DNA of 64,000 nucleotides from Bacteroidota bacterium (lineage in GTDB: Bacteria > Bacteroidota > Bacteroidia > Bacteroidales > Dysgonomonadaceae), in the NCBI GenBank assembly GCA_023424395.1, contig JAFADY010000018.1, forward strand, positions 1 to 64,000. The letters run 5' to 3'. Below, one piece after another: positions 54,485-63,535 of this stretch; position 1 is the stretch's first letter; each line of letters opens with the position of its first letter. Below the pieces are notes generated by a model. That model was given only the letters and a program-made list of their open reading frames with translations. It was not told the DNA's origin and searched no databases. The position numbers and the translations under genes are program-made.

Positions 54485-56848
54485 ATGAAAATGAGACTAT
54501 CCACTTTAATTCTTCTTCTTAGTTGTGTTGTGCCTTTATTTTCCCAACTATCGGGTATAGTAACCGATATTAATAATAATCCTATTGAGTTTGCTAATGT
54601 GGCTTTGTACGAATTGCCTGACTCCACAGAAGTAAAATATGGAGCGGTGACTGACAGCGCGGGCTTTTACCGTTTTTCGGAAGCAATTCCGGCGGGAAAT
54701 TATCAACTCCGTGTGTCTTTTTTAGGATTTAGAACAGCTGTGGGCTATGTTTGGCTAAACGAGCAAAATAAAAATGAGAAGTATAATTTCACATTACAGC
54801 CCGATGAAACCATGTTGAACGAATTGGTAGTGGAAGGACAACGTCCAGCCATGAGGGTGGAAGCGGGAAAACTTACCTATCACATGCCGACATTATTGAA
54901 AGACAAACCTGTGACCAATGCCTATGATGCCTTGAAAGAAATACCCGGCGTTATGGAACAAAACGAACAAATAACCCTTCTCGGCACAAGTGGTATGACA
55001 ATATTGCTAAACGGACAGAAAACGTCGATGACCTATACCCAACTTATGACACTTTTACGCAGTATTCCGTTATCGATGATAGAAGATGTAGAGATTATGT
55101 ACAGTGCACCACCGCAATACAACATCCGTGGAGCAGCTATTAATGTGATTTTGAAACAACAAGGTGGCGAAGATAAACCAAGCATATGGCAGGGCGAAAT
55201 TACGAGTGAATACCGCCTACGCACGTATGCAAGCGGAATCGGAAGTGCAAGCATGGTATATCAGGGTAAGAGCACAGTAGTTGATGCGTTGTATTCTTAC
55301 GGAAACTACAAGACTTTCAATGCTGAAGAACTTAAGGCAGAGCACGTGTTAAACGGCACTATATACAACATACAACAACATAGCGAAGGGATCAACAAGT
55401 TTCAAAGCCACAACGCGCGGATGGCGCTCCAACACACGTTTAATAACAAAGATAAAGCGAGTATTTCTTACACGGGAATGTTTGATAAAACAGCTTCCAC
55501 TAGAACGGCTTCCACTGATATTTCGGGATCGATAACTGATACTAAAACCGGTTCATCCGGCCCATCGTCTATGCATAACATCAAAGCCGATTATTCTGCG
55601 CTCTTCGGGTTAAACGTGGGAGCAGATTACACACTGTACGACGATGGATCTGATTATTTCCTCGAAAATGCTCTACAAATCTCTTCGGCGCAAGCTGAAA
55701 AACTCTCGTATCAATCAAAGCAGGAAGTACGTCGAATGATATTTTATGCCAATCAGTCGCATTCACTTAAAAATAACTGGAGCGTGAATTACGGGCTCAA
55801 TTATTCGGGTGCGAATACGAAAAACCGTTCGGATGCCGTAAAAGACGGGTCGGAGTTCGAAGATGCCACTTTCGATACGCAGCAGAAGGAGCGTATATGG
55901 AACTTATTTAGCGGATTCTCCAAACAATTTTCCGAAAAACTATCTGTGCAGGCATCACTGGGTGCTGAATATTATCATGCCACAGAAACATCGGGCAATG
56001 CAAAAAGTACGCTATGGGACGATGTGGCTTGGTTTCCAACGCTCAACGCCAGTTACAACGCATCGCCTGAACATATTTTTCAACTCGCCGTATCTTCCGA
56101 TAAAACCTATCCGTCTTACTGGAGTTTAAATCCCAATGTGTATTATTTTAGTTCATACGGAGTTACTTACGGAAATCCGCGCTTACGTCCGATGAGAAAT
56201 TACAGTATGGGCTTAACTTATATTTATAAACAAAAATATGTCATTCGCCCATATGTAAACTACATTCCTGATTATTTTGTGCAATTACCTTACCAGTCAA
56301 GGGAAAAATTACAACAGGAATTTATGGAACAAAACTACACATTTCGTCAAAACATTGGTTTGTTAGGGGTTGTACCATTCAAGATTGGAAATCGTATTTC
56401 GTCGCGATTGGTAGCCAACGTAATGTATTGGCACGAAAAAGATGATGAGTTCTTTGATATTTCGTTCAACAGAAAAACTGTTTTGGGTATTTTTCAGATG
56501 AATCACGATATTACATTATCTGTCAAGCCCGACTTAAAAATGAATGTTTCGGGATATGTAACAACGCCTACTGGCATTCAAGGGATTTATGATTTAGGCG
56601 CTTCAGGTGATCTTTCTTCGGGAATTACGTGGACTTTTGATAAACAACGTGCAAGAATTATACTAAAGGCAGACGATATTCTTAATACCAGAACTCCTGT
56701 TGCCTCCATTGACTACAAAGGACAGAAAAGCTTATTGAATGCTTTCCGCGATACACGCACAGTTTCACTCTCATTTGTTTATCGCTTTGGAGGTTATAGA
56801 GAACGTGACCATAAAGATGTGGATACATCACGGTTTGGTACAAAATAG
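54485..56848 (+). CDS. OMP_b-brl_3-type outer-membrane protein of RiPP cassette 1
   Basis: The 787-residue protein MKMRLSTLILLLSCVVPLFSQ... has a carboxypeptidase-regulatory-like domain (GIVTDINNNPIEFANVALYELPDS), a plug-like region (DALKEIPGVMEQNEQITLLGTSGMTILLNGQKT, then IEDVEIMYSAPPQYNIRGAAINV) and a large barrel typical of OMP_b-brl_3/TonB-dependent receptors. I start at 54485; the track-like longer frame overlaps the previous gene. It may export or bind the modified peptide. Confidence 0.85.
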   Translation: MKMRLSTLILLLSCVVPLFSQLSGIVTDINNNPIEFANVALYELPDSTEVKYGAVTDSAGFYRFSEAIPAGNYQLRVSFLGFRTAVGYVWLNEQNKNEKYNFTLQPDETMLNELVVEGQRPAMRVEAGKLTYHMPTLLKDKPVTNAYDALKEIPGVMEQNEQITLLGTSGMTILLNGQKTSMTYTQLMTLLRSIPLSMIEDVEIMYSAPPQYNIRGAAINVILKQQGGEDKPSIWQGEITSEYRLRTYASGIGSASMVYQGKSTVVDALYSYGNYKTFNAEELKAEHVLNGTIYNIQQHSEGINKFQSHNARMALQHTFNNKDKASISYTGMFDKTASTRTASTDISGSITDTKTGSSGPSSMHNIKADYSALFGLNVGADYTLYDDGSDYFLENALQISSAQAEKLSYQSKQEVRRMIFYANQSHSLKNNWSVNYGLNYSGANTKNRSDAVKDGSEFEDATFDTQQKERIWNLFSGFSKQFSEKLSVQASLGAEYYHATETSGNAKSTLWDDVAWFPTLNASYNASPEHIFQLAVSSDKTYPSYWSLNPNVYYFSSYGVTYGNPRLRPMRNYSMGLTYIYKQKYVIRPYVNYIPDYFVQLPYQSREKLQQEFMEQNYTFRQNIGLLGVVPFKIGNRISSRLVANVMYWHEKDDEFFDISFNRKTVLGIFQMNHDITLSVKPDLKMNVSGYVTTPTGIQGIYDLGASGDLSSGITWTFDKQRARIILKADDILNTRTPVASIDYKGQKSLLNAFRDTRTVSLSFVYRFGGYRERDHKDVDTSRFGTK

Positions 56849-56883
56849 TATTGTGAACTAAAAAATAAATCTTCAATACAGCC

Positions 56884-56998
56884 CCCTATACTTTTATTAT
56901 TTTAGATAATTGGGCATAAGATTATTATGAGGTATCAAAAGTTAAACTCCCTGTACATCCCCTATATAGCTATTGTATAATATAAATACTTATCTTTT
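56884..56998 (+). promoter_or_regulatory. Paired CCCTATA sites and promoter of RiPP cassette 2
   Basis: The upstream site is ACAGCCCCCTATACT (CCCTATA at 56884-56890). The downstream site is CTGTACATCCCCTATATAG (56951-56969; CCCTATA at 56960), 76 bp away, and TATCTTTT starts at 56991, 31 bp further. The spacing equals that of the other two promoters. Confidence 0.7.
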
Positions 56999-57345
56999 AT
57001 TTGTGCTTGAGAAGCGACAAAATATCAAGAAAGAAAAAATAATTCTATCGGATAATCCCGATATTAAGAACAAGTTGCGGAATCAGAACCCGCTACAAAT
57101 AAAAAGCCCTCCCTTGCCAGGAAAGCGAAACACGTAAAATTGAAACGAAACAACCCTGATGTTTAACTAAACTTACAAGAAAAGGCACTGCAAAGATATT
57201 AAAAACACGGTAATTTCAAGCATCAACGGGTTTGGAAAAAGATATTGCCGGAAGCCACACTCCAATCTTTTATTGAAGAAAGAGAGGTGGTGGTGCAGCA
57301 ATTTCCAACTGGAATTAAATACCGGTAAGCTGTATGAAACAAAGG
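56999..57345 (+). other. Duplicated 5' leader of RiPP 2
   Basis: This is the counterpart of 51214-51572, sharing TTGCGGAATCAGAACCCGCT, CCCTTGCCAGGAAAGCG and CGGTAAGCTGTATGAAA. The final block's ATG (57334) opens a frame into precursor 2, whereas the corresponding ATG in copy 1 (51561) meets a stop after one codon. So that ATG is unlikely to be the shared start. Confidence 0.6.
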
Positions 57346-57375
57346 AAGATTTATAAACCTAATAATATAGAAAAT

Positions 57376-57582
57376 ATGAAATCAAATAAATTAGAAGAAA
57401 TTTTGGCTCCACATGATTCTTTATTGGAAGAGTTAAAATCAGAAGAATTATTATTATTAAAAGGTGGAACAGTTGCTGTTTCTACAGCAGGATGTACTTC
57501 AGGAGGTGGTTGTTCAAGCGGCTCAGGTTGTTCAAGCGGTGGTAAAAAGACAGAACCAATTGAAGTAACATTGGCATGGTAG
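57376..57582 (+). CDS. RiPP precursor 2, Cys-Ser-Gly-rich core
   Basis: A 68-residue peptide. The 31-residue acidic leader MKSNKLEEILAPHDSLLEEL ends LKSEELLLLKGG, a double-glycine site. The core has three Cys spaced by five residues: CTSGGG, CSSGSG, CSSGG, flanked by TVAVSTAG and KKTEPIEVTLAW. Regular Cys with Ser/Gly spacers is a typical substrate of SPASM radical SAM enzymes that make thioether links. I use 57376 because of leader length; 57334 is in frame. Confidence 0.78.
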   Translation: MKSNKLEEILAPHDSLLEELKSEELLLLKGGTVAVSTAGCTSGGGCSSGSGCSSGGKKTEPIEVTLAW

Positions 57583-57589
57583 GAAAAAG

Positions 57590-57616
57590 GGTCAACAGAG
57601 ACAATCTCTGTTGACC
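57590..57616 (+). terminator. Hairpin between precursor 2 and its maturase
   Basis: GGTCAACAGAGA (57590-57601) and TCTCTGTTGACC (57605-57616) form a perfect 12-bp stem with a 3-base loop, followed by TTATTTG. It lies 8 bases after the precursor stop, as in cassette 1, and should set the precursor-to-enzyme ratio. Confidence 0.75.
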
Positions 57617-57649
57617 TTATTTGAAAAAATATAATTAATTATATGAAGT

Positions 57650-58969
57650 ATGAAGTGGTCAAGATTTAATTTACTCTTTATTGCAGCTGACAAAAATTAT
57701 TTTTTGTTTAATAGTCGAACAAATTCTTTTCTTTCTTTAGACAGAAGTGTTTATGAATCAATGGAAAAAAAAGAAATTCAAGAACATAATATTGATTTTA
57801 ATGATTTACCGGAAGAGATTCTTAAAGACTTAATTGAAAAAAAAATAATTGTTGAAGACTGGGAAGATGACAATTATATTTCTCAAATGAAATATTTGAA
57901 ACTAAGGAAATCGTATACTGGCTCGACACTTAGTCTAGTAATAGCTCCTACTTTAGATTGTAATTTTAAATGTCCTTACTGTTATGAAAATAATCTTCCT
58001 TCACACAAAATGAAAGAAAGCATTCAAAATAAATTGATTAATTTTATTAATATGCACGTTTCTAGAGTGAAAGGATTAACTATATATTGGCATGGTGGAG
58101 AACCTTTATTAGCATATAAGACAATACAGTCTATTATTAATAAAATAGAAAGGGAATGTCAAATACCGATAATTGACCATAATATGGTCAGTAATGGTTA
58201 TCTTCTTAACAAAGGAATGTGTTCTTTTTTCAAAGAGAAAAAATTGAAATATATTCAAATTACTGTGGACGGTACGGAGGAAACTCATAATAAAAATAGA
58301 ATCCATAAAGCTGGGGTACCTACTTATGAAAAAATTATCAATAATATTGATATGATCTTGGAGGAAATTCCTGAATGTAATGTAGGTGTTAGAGTTAATA
58401 TTCATAATGGAAATAAAGATGATTACGCAAATGTATATAAAAATTTATCTCATAGATGGCGGAATAAAAATTGTAAAGTTTATCCTGCGTTTGTTTTAGC
58501 ACATGATGATAAGTGTGAGGTTTCATGTTTATCACCTCTCGAAAAAGCAAAATTTTATATTGATCTGAATAAAAAACATAGTATAGAAGTTGACTTTAGG
58601 CCTTGGATTCAGCTAGGTTCATGTAGTGCCATATATGAAAATCATTATGTGATTGATCCTTATGGTAATTTATATAAATGCTGGGCTGATATGGGGATGA
58701 AAGATAGGATAATTGGCAACTTGGATAATTCAATAAATAATTGGAAGTACGTTTCTGAGTATATGATAAATTCAGATAAATTCTCAGATCAAAAATGTAT
58801 GAATTGTAGTATTTTTCCAATTTGCGATGGGGGTTGTAATAGATATCGTGTTAATAAGACTATCTTCAATACCGAATATAATGTTTGTCCAATTGATAAA
58901 ATTGGATTAAAAGAGTATTTACAACTAATATATGATAATGAAAAAAATCATAAAATAAAACATGAATAA
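57650..58969 (+). CDS. SPASM-domain radical SAM peptide maturase
   Basis: The 439-residue protein has an N-terminal ~85-residue peptide-binding-like region (FNSRTNSFLSLDRSVYESM). The radical SAM motif is TLDCNFKCPYCYENN (C-x3-C-x2-C), and IYWHGGEPLLAYKTI the glycine-rich motif. SPASM cysteines are in GSCSAIYENHYVIDPYGNLYKCW and KCMNCSIFPICDGGCNRYR. Enzymes of this class form thioether or C-C crosslinks in RiPPs. Start at 57650. Its stop overlaps the next start by 8 bases. Confidence 0.9.
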   Translation: MKWSRFNLLFIAADKNYFLFNSRTNSFLSLDRSVYESMEKKEIQEHNIDFNDLPEEILKDLIEKKIIVEDWEDDNYISQMKYLKLRKSYTGSTLSLVIAPTLDCNFKCPYCYENNLPSHKMKESIQNKLINFINMHVSRVKGLTIYWHGGEPLLAYKTIQSIINKIERECQIPIIDHNMVSNGYLLNKGMCSFFKEKKLKYIQITVDGTEETHNKNRIHKAGVPTYEKIINNIDMILEEIPECNVGVRVNIHNGNKDDYANVYKNLSHRWRNKNCKVYPAFVLAHDDKCEVSCLSPLEKAKFYIDLNKKHSIEVDFRPWIQLGSCSAIYENHYVIDPYGNLYKCWADMGMKDRIIGNLDNSINNWKYVSEYMINSDKFSDQKCMNCSIFPICDGGCNRYRVNKTIFNTEYNVCPIDKIGLKEYLQLIYDNEKNHKIKHE

Positions 58970-61286
58970 AAGGTCAATTATTACTTTTTCGTTTTTTTTG
59001 GTATTTTATGCCCTATTTTCACAAATAAAAGGTGTTATTGTTGATGAAGACGATAATCCCATCGAGTTTGTAACTGTTGCCGTTTATAGTTTACCTGACT
59101 CATTACTAATAACTGGTACTATAACAGACAGTTTAGGTCGTTATAGTATAAATATTAATAATGAGAATTTTGAAAATATATTTCTAACTATTTCAAAGAT
59201 AGGTCTAGAAAGTGTTTATTTAAAACCTGTTAGTAACCAAATAATTAAATTGTATCAAAAAAATATTGATTTACAGGATGTTATTGTTACAGCCTATTTA
59301 CCTTATATTACAAATAATAATGGAAATTTATTAGTAAATATTAATAATACATTTCTTAGTAATGCCATTAGTACCAATGAAATATTTAGTTATTTACCCG
59401 GTGTAGTTGTGAATACGAATGGTGATCTATCCATTTTTGATCGTGATAATTTAGTTGTTTATATTAATGACATAATTGTAAGATCCCAAGAACAAATTAA
59501 ATCAATTCAACCGGCCGATATTGATAAAATTGAAATTATTCGTAATCCAGGTGCAGAATATAGTTCAAGTATTGATGCTGTAATTCGTATATGGACAAAA
59601 AGAAACTTAAGTTCAGAAAATTATATTCTCACTTTAACTAATAACTTATTATTAGGAAGAAAAATCTCAAATAACCATAACTTTAGTGTTTTACTTAATA
59701 AAGAAAAACTTTCAATTCTAGGCACTTATTACTTTAATAATTCAAATATTAAACAATTTGATTTAAGTGAAGCTTATAATTTTTTTGAATCTACTACTAT
59801 AGAAAATGTAAGAGAACTAGTTGTTGAACATAAATTTAGAAACAATAATATTTTCCTAGCTTTAAATTACGAAATTGATAAAAGTCATTTGTTGGGTTTT
59901 CAATATACTAGTACTATATCCAATTGGAAAATGTATCCCAATGGTATGCAATATATATACATTGATGATAATTTAAATAAAATTGTGAATTTTGAAAATT
60001 ATGAGAATCATAAACAAGAAATGCATAACTTTAATTTTAATTATATAAGAAGTTTTAATAAAGATCACAAATTCACTTTTATTACTGACTATGCTTTTCC
60101 TAATACCAAAATTATCAATTATATCAAAGAACATAATAATAATGATGAAAAATTAAAAATTCAAGAAAATTTATCCAATGCTTTTTATCAAATTTTCAGT
60201 TTAAATCCCGAACATAATTTTTCTAATAATAATATAAATTGGATAAATGGGATAAAATTCGCTTATATGTCATCATCGTCAAAGATAACTTATTTTCCAT
60301 CTCTATCTGATCTTCAAGATGATTATAAAATTAATGAGAAGTTAGGTTCATTATATTCAAATTTAGGTTTAAAAATTAATAATTTATCAATAACTCTAGG
60401 TGTCAGAGGTGAAATGTTATTTCAAACTATGGTAAAGGACAATGCGAGTTTAGTTGATAATAGTAGTAAGAACATATTTCCATATATATCAGTCAGGAAA
60501 TCATTGAAAAATAATCTTGAATTTTCAATGACTTATAGACAATTTATTAGTAGGCCTTCTTTCTCTGATCTTAATCCTACATATATATACCGAGATTCTT
60601 TAACTTATGTTGCGGGCAATCCTTTATTAAAGCCTATGAAAGCAAATTTATTTTCATTGAATATTTCTAAAAATAATTTCTTAGCATCTATTAGCTATCG
60701 TATTTACCACGATTCATTTATCTTAGAAGATAAAAGAGACGTGAACAATCCAAATATAATGATTAGTTCTTTAGGAAACTTATCAGAGAAAAATTCTCTA
60801 TTATCAGTAAATTTAGGTTATAATTATAATTCTCCTCGTCTAAAATCTACTACTAATTTCAATGTAAATAAACCATATACTAAAGTTTATTTTAATTCTG
60901 ACACTTTAACACTCTCCAAGCCAATTTTTAATATAAAAACAGTATTAAATTTTAATTTAACTGAAATGTCCACAATTTATTTTTCCTTTAATGTAACGAG
61001 TGCAGGGAATACAAAAAATATGAATTACGATTCATTTTCAAATCTTGAAATTGGGTTTAATCATTTTATGTTAAACAAAAAAATGCTTGTATCTCTTTAC
61101 TGTTATGATATTTTTCACACCAATCAATCAAATCGATGGACTTCATATAATAATAACATAAAATATTCAATGAATTCAAATTCGGATTCTCGCAAATTGG
61201 CATTGTCAATAAGATTTAATTTGGGAAAAAATGAAAAAACAATTGAAAAAAAATCTTCAAATACAGAAAGTATAAATAGGCTTTAA
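58962..61286 (+). CDS. OMP_b-brl_3-type outer-membrane protein of RiPP cassette 2
   Basis: The 774-residue protein has a signal peptide (SIITFSFFLVFYALFSQ), a carboxypeptidase-like domain (GVIVDEDDNPIEFVTVAVYSLPDS), a plug-like part (YLPGVVVNTNGDLSIFDRDN, then IDKIEIIRNPGAEYSSSIDAV) and a barrel. It is a paralogue of the 54485 protein (NPIEFxxVAxYxLPDS shared), but its DNA is much richer in A+T. It overlaps the SPASM gene by 8 bases, so the two are coupled. Confidence 0.85.
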   Translation: MNKRSIITFSFFLVFYALFSQIKGVIVDEDDNPIEFVTVAVYSLPDSLLITGTITDSLGRYSININNENFENIFLTISKIGLESVYLKPVSNQIIKLYQKNIDLQDVIVTAYLPYITNNNGNLLVNINNTFLSNAISTNEIFSYLPGVVVNTNGDLSIFDRDNLVVYINDIIVRSQEQIKSIQPADIDKIEIIRNPGAEYSSSIDAVIRIWTKRNLSSENYILTLTNNLLLGRKISNNHNFSVLLNKEKLSILGTYYFNNSNIKQFDLSEAYNFFESTTIENVRELVVEHKFRNNNIFLALNYEIDKSHLLGFQYTSTISNWKMYPNGMQYIYIDDNLNKIVNFENYENHKQEMHNFNFNYIRSFNKDHKFTFITDYAFPNTKIINYIKEHNNNDEKLKIQENLSNAFYQIFSLNPEHNFSNNNINWINGIKFAYMSSSSKITYFPSLSDLQDDYKINEKLGSLYSNLGLKINNLSITLGVRGEMLFQTMVKDNASLVDNSSKNIFPYISVRKSLKNNLEFSMTYRQFISRPSFSDLNPTYIYRDSLTYVAGNPLLKPMKANLFSLNISKNNFLASISYRIYHDSFILEDKRDVNNPNIMISSLGNLSEKNSLLSVNLGYNYNSPRLKSTTNFNVNKPYTKVYFNSDTLTLSKPIFNIKTVLNFNLTEMSTIYFSFNVTSAGNTKNMNYDSFSNLEIGFNHFMLNKKMLVSLYCYDIFHTNQSNRWTSYNNNIKYSMNSNSDSRKLALSIRFNLGKNEKTIEKKSSNTESINRL

Positions 61287-61292
61287 AAATAC

Positions 61293-63533
61293 ATGATATT
61301 TCCCTTTTTTAAACAACCCGACTCCATGGACTGCGGCCCTGCCTGCCTCGCCATGATTTCCGAATATTACGGCAAGCGTTATACATTGGAGTATCTACGC
61401 GAAAACTGTTTTATCGGTCACGATGGTGTGTCGTTGCTGGGAATTAGCAAAGCGGCAGAAAAAATAGGTTTTCACACCATTGGCGGTAGAATTACATTCG
61501 ATAAACTGACAGAAAAAGCCCCGCTACCCTGCATTGTGCACTGGAATCAAGAGCATTTTGTGGTGGTGTATAAGGCCTCCTCTAACTCCCCCAAAGGGGG
61601 AGGACTATTTTCCCCCTTCGGGAGGACTAAGGGGGACTTGATTTACGTTGCCGATCCCGGCAAAGGCCTTCTTACCTATAACCGCGAAGAATTCTGCAAC
61701 CACTGGCTAAGTACACAAACAGGCGGCGAAGGAAAAGGTGTTGCCCTGTTGCTTGAACCTACTCAACTGTTTTATGATAGTGAAGGCGATCGCAAACCAC
61801 AGGAAAACCGACTGAAATTTCTTTGGAAATACCTGCATAAATACAAACGGTTTTTCAATCAACTCATTCTGGGTTTATTTATTGGGAGTATCCTGCAACT
61901 TATCTTTCCGTTTCTCACGCAAGCCATTGTAGATACCGGAATACAAGGGAAAGACATTCACTTTATCTGGCTGGTACTTATTGCGCAAATGATGTTGCTT
62001 TTCAGCCGGACGGCCATCGATTTTATTCGACGTAAAATACTGTTGCACATCAGCACGCGTATCAACGTGTCGCTTATATCGGACTTTTTTATTAAACTGA
62101 TGAAGCTGCCGATGAAGTTTTTCGATACCAAACTCACCGGCGATCTTCTGCAACGCATTGAAGACCACCGTCGCATCGAAAACTTCCTTACCAATCAAAC
62201 CATCAACATTATATTTTCGGCATTTACGTTTATCATCTTTTCCATCGTTTTGTTTATCTACAATATTCCTATTTTTCTCGTCTTCCTCGTCGGCAGTATT
62301 TTGTACGGCGTGTGGATTTTGGTTTTTCTGAAGAAACGGCGCATGTTGGATTATAAAATGTTTGAGCAGCAAGGCATTAACCGCAACGTAGTTTATCAGC
62401 TTATCACGGGTATGCAGGAAATAAAACTGCAAGGCTGTGAACAGCGCAAACGTTGGGAGTGGGAAGATGTGCAGGCCGACCTTTTTGATGTGAATATGCA
62501 ATCGCTCAACTTAAGGCAGAATCAGGAAGCGGGCGGCATTTTTATCAATGAAATGAAAAATATTCTGGTAACGGTGTTGGCAGCCACCGCGGTTATCAGT
62601 GGAAATCTAACGCTGGGTATGATGCTCTCCATCCAATACATTATCGGACAATTGAACAGTCCGGTTGAGCAAATTATGGGTTTTATCTACCAATGGCAGG
62701 ATGTGAGCATTAGCCTCGACCGTATGAACGAAATCCATACACAACAAAACGAAGAGGATGCCGGACGAAACATTGCGGCATTACTCCATCAAAACACAGA
62801 TGTACATATCCGTAACCTCTGTTTTAAATATGATGGTGCACGACTCGATTACGTGCTTAATAAAATCAACTTACACATTCCGCAAGACAAAGTTACCGCC
62901 ATTGTGGGCGCGAGTGGAAGCGGAAAAACTACGCTTGTGAAATTGCTGCTCGGTTTTTATCCGCCCAACGAGGGCGAAATCCGTATCGGCAGCAAAAACA
63001 TTAATGAGTTTAACCTCGCATGGTGGCGCAGCCAATGCGGTGCGGTTATGCAGGACGGTTATCTGTTTTCCGACAGTATCGCCCGAAATATTGCCATATC
63101 GGATGATGAAATAGATGTAAAAAAGTTGCGTTATGCAGCCCGGGTTGCCAATATTGCCGATTACGTAGAAGCGCTACCGTTGGGCTACAACACAAAAATA
63201 GGCCAAGATGGGCAGGGTGTAAGCCAGGGACAACGACAACGTATATTAATCGCTCGCGTAGTATATAAAAATCCGCCATTCATTTTTCTGGACGAAGCCA
63301 CCAACGCGCTTGACGCCAATAATGAAAGGTCGATTGTGGAAAACCTAACGGAATTTTACAACGGTAAAACGGTTGTTGTAGTGGCACACCGCTTAAGCAC
63401 GGTAAAAAATGCCGATCAAATTATAGTACTTGACGAAGGACAAATTGCAGAAGTAGGATCACATGAAGAATTGACCAGAAAACGGGGAAAGTATTATGAA
63501 CTGGTAAAAAATCAGCTCGAATTAGGCAATTGA
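61293..63533 (+). CDS. C39 peptidase-containing ABC exporter (PCAT)
   Basis: This 746-residue protein removes double-glycine leaders and exports the core. The peptidase domain has Gln 8, Cys 14 (DSMDCGPACLAMI), His 88 (QEHFVVVY) and Asp 121 (YVADPGKG). Six membrane helices follow (about 180-470). The ATPase has Walker A VGASGSGKTTL near 540, signature VSQGQRQR near 643, Walker B FIFLDEATN near 665 and the switch VVAHRLST. Residues 95-113 are an insertion encoded by a palindromic repeat between the His and Asp. It is the only exporter seen and probably serves both precursors. Confidence 0.93.
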   Translation: MIFPFFKQPDSMDCGPACLAMISEYYGKRYTLEYLRENCFIGHDGVSLLGISKAAEKIGFHTIGGRITFDKLTEKAPLPCIVHWNQEHFVVVYKASSNSPKGGGLFSPFGRTKGDLIYVADPGKGLLTYNREEFCNHWLSTQTGGEGKGVALLLEPTQLFYDSEGDRKPQENRLKFLWKYLHKYKRFFNQLILGLFIGSILQLIFPFLTQAIVDTGIQGKDIHFIWLVLIAQMMLLFSRTAIDFIRRKILLHISTRINVSLISDFFIKLMKLPMKFFDTKLTGDLLQRIEDHRRIENFLTNQTINIIFSAFTFIIFSIVLFIYNIPIFLVFLVGSILYGVWILVFLKKRRMLDYKMFEQQGINRNVVYQLITGMQEIKLQGCEQRKRWEWEDVQADLFDVNMQSLNLRQNQEAGGIFINEMKNILVTVLAATAVISGNLTLGMMLSIQYIIGQLNSPVEQIMGFIYQWQDVSISLDRMNEIHTQQNEEDAGRNIAALLHQNTDVHIRNLCFKYDGARLDYVLNKINLHIPQDKVTAIVGASGSGKTTLVKLLLGFYPPNEGEIRIGSKNINEFNLAWWRSQCGAVMQDGYLFSDSIARNIAISDDEIDVKKLRYAARVANIADYVEALPLGYNTKIGQDGQGVSQGQRQRILIARVVYKNPPFIFLDEATNALDANNERSIVENLTEFYNGKTVVVVAHRLSTVKNADQIIVLDEGQIAEVGSHEELTRKRGKYYELVKNQLELGN
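61575..61636. repeat. Palindromic G/C-run element inserted in frame in the exporter gene
   Basis: The element reads as two stem-loops: CTCCCCCAAAGGGGGAG (61586-61602, perfect 7-bp arms) and CCCCCTTCGGGAGG, ending GACTAAGGGGGAC. It interrupts the expected C39 text VVYKA...KGDLIYVADP and adds ASSNSPKGGGLFSPFGRT. It is about 60 bp (20 codons), so the frame is kept. Similar runs (37408-37440) occur elsewhere in the window. Confidence 0.8.
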
Positions 63534-63535
63534 TA

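Noticed and set aside
61875..62501. 208-codon minus-strand frame in the exporter gene
   Set aside because: Antisense shadow of the transmembrane and cytoplasmic part of the exporter.
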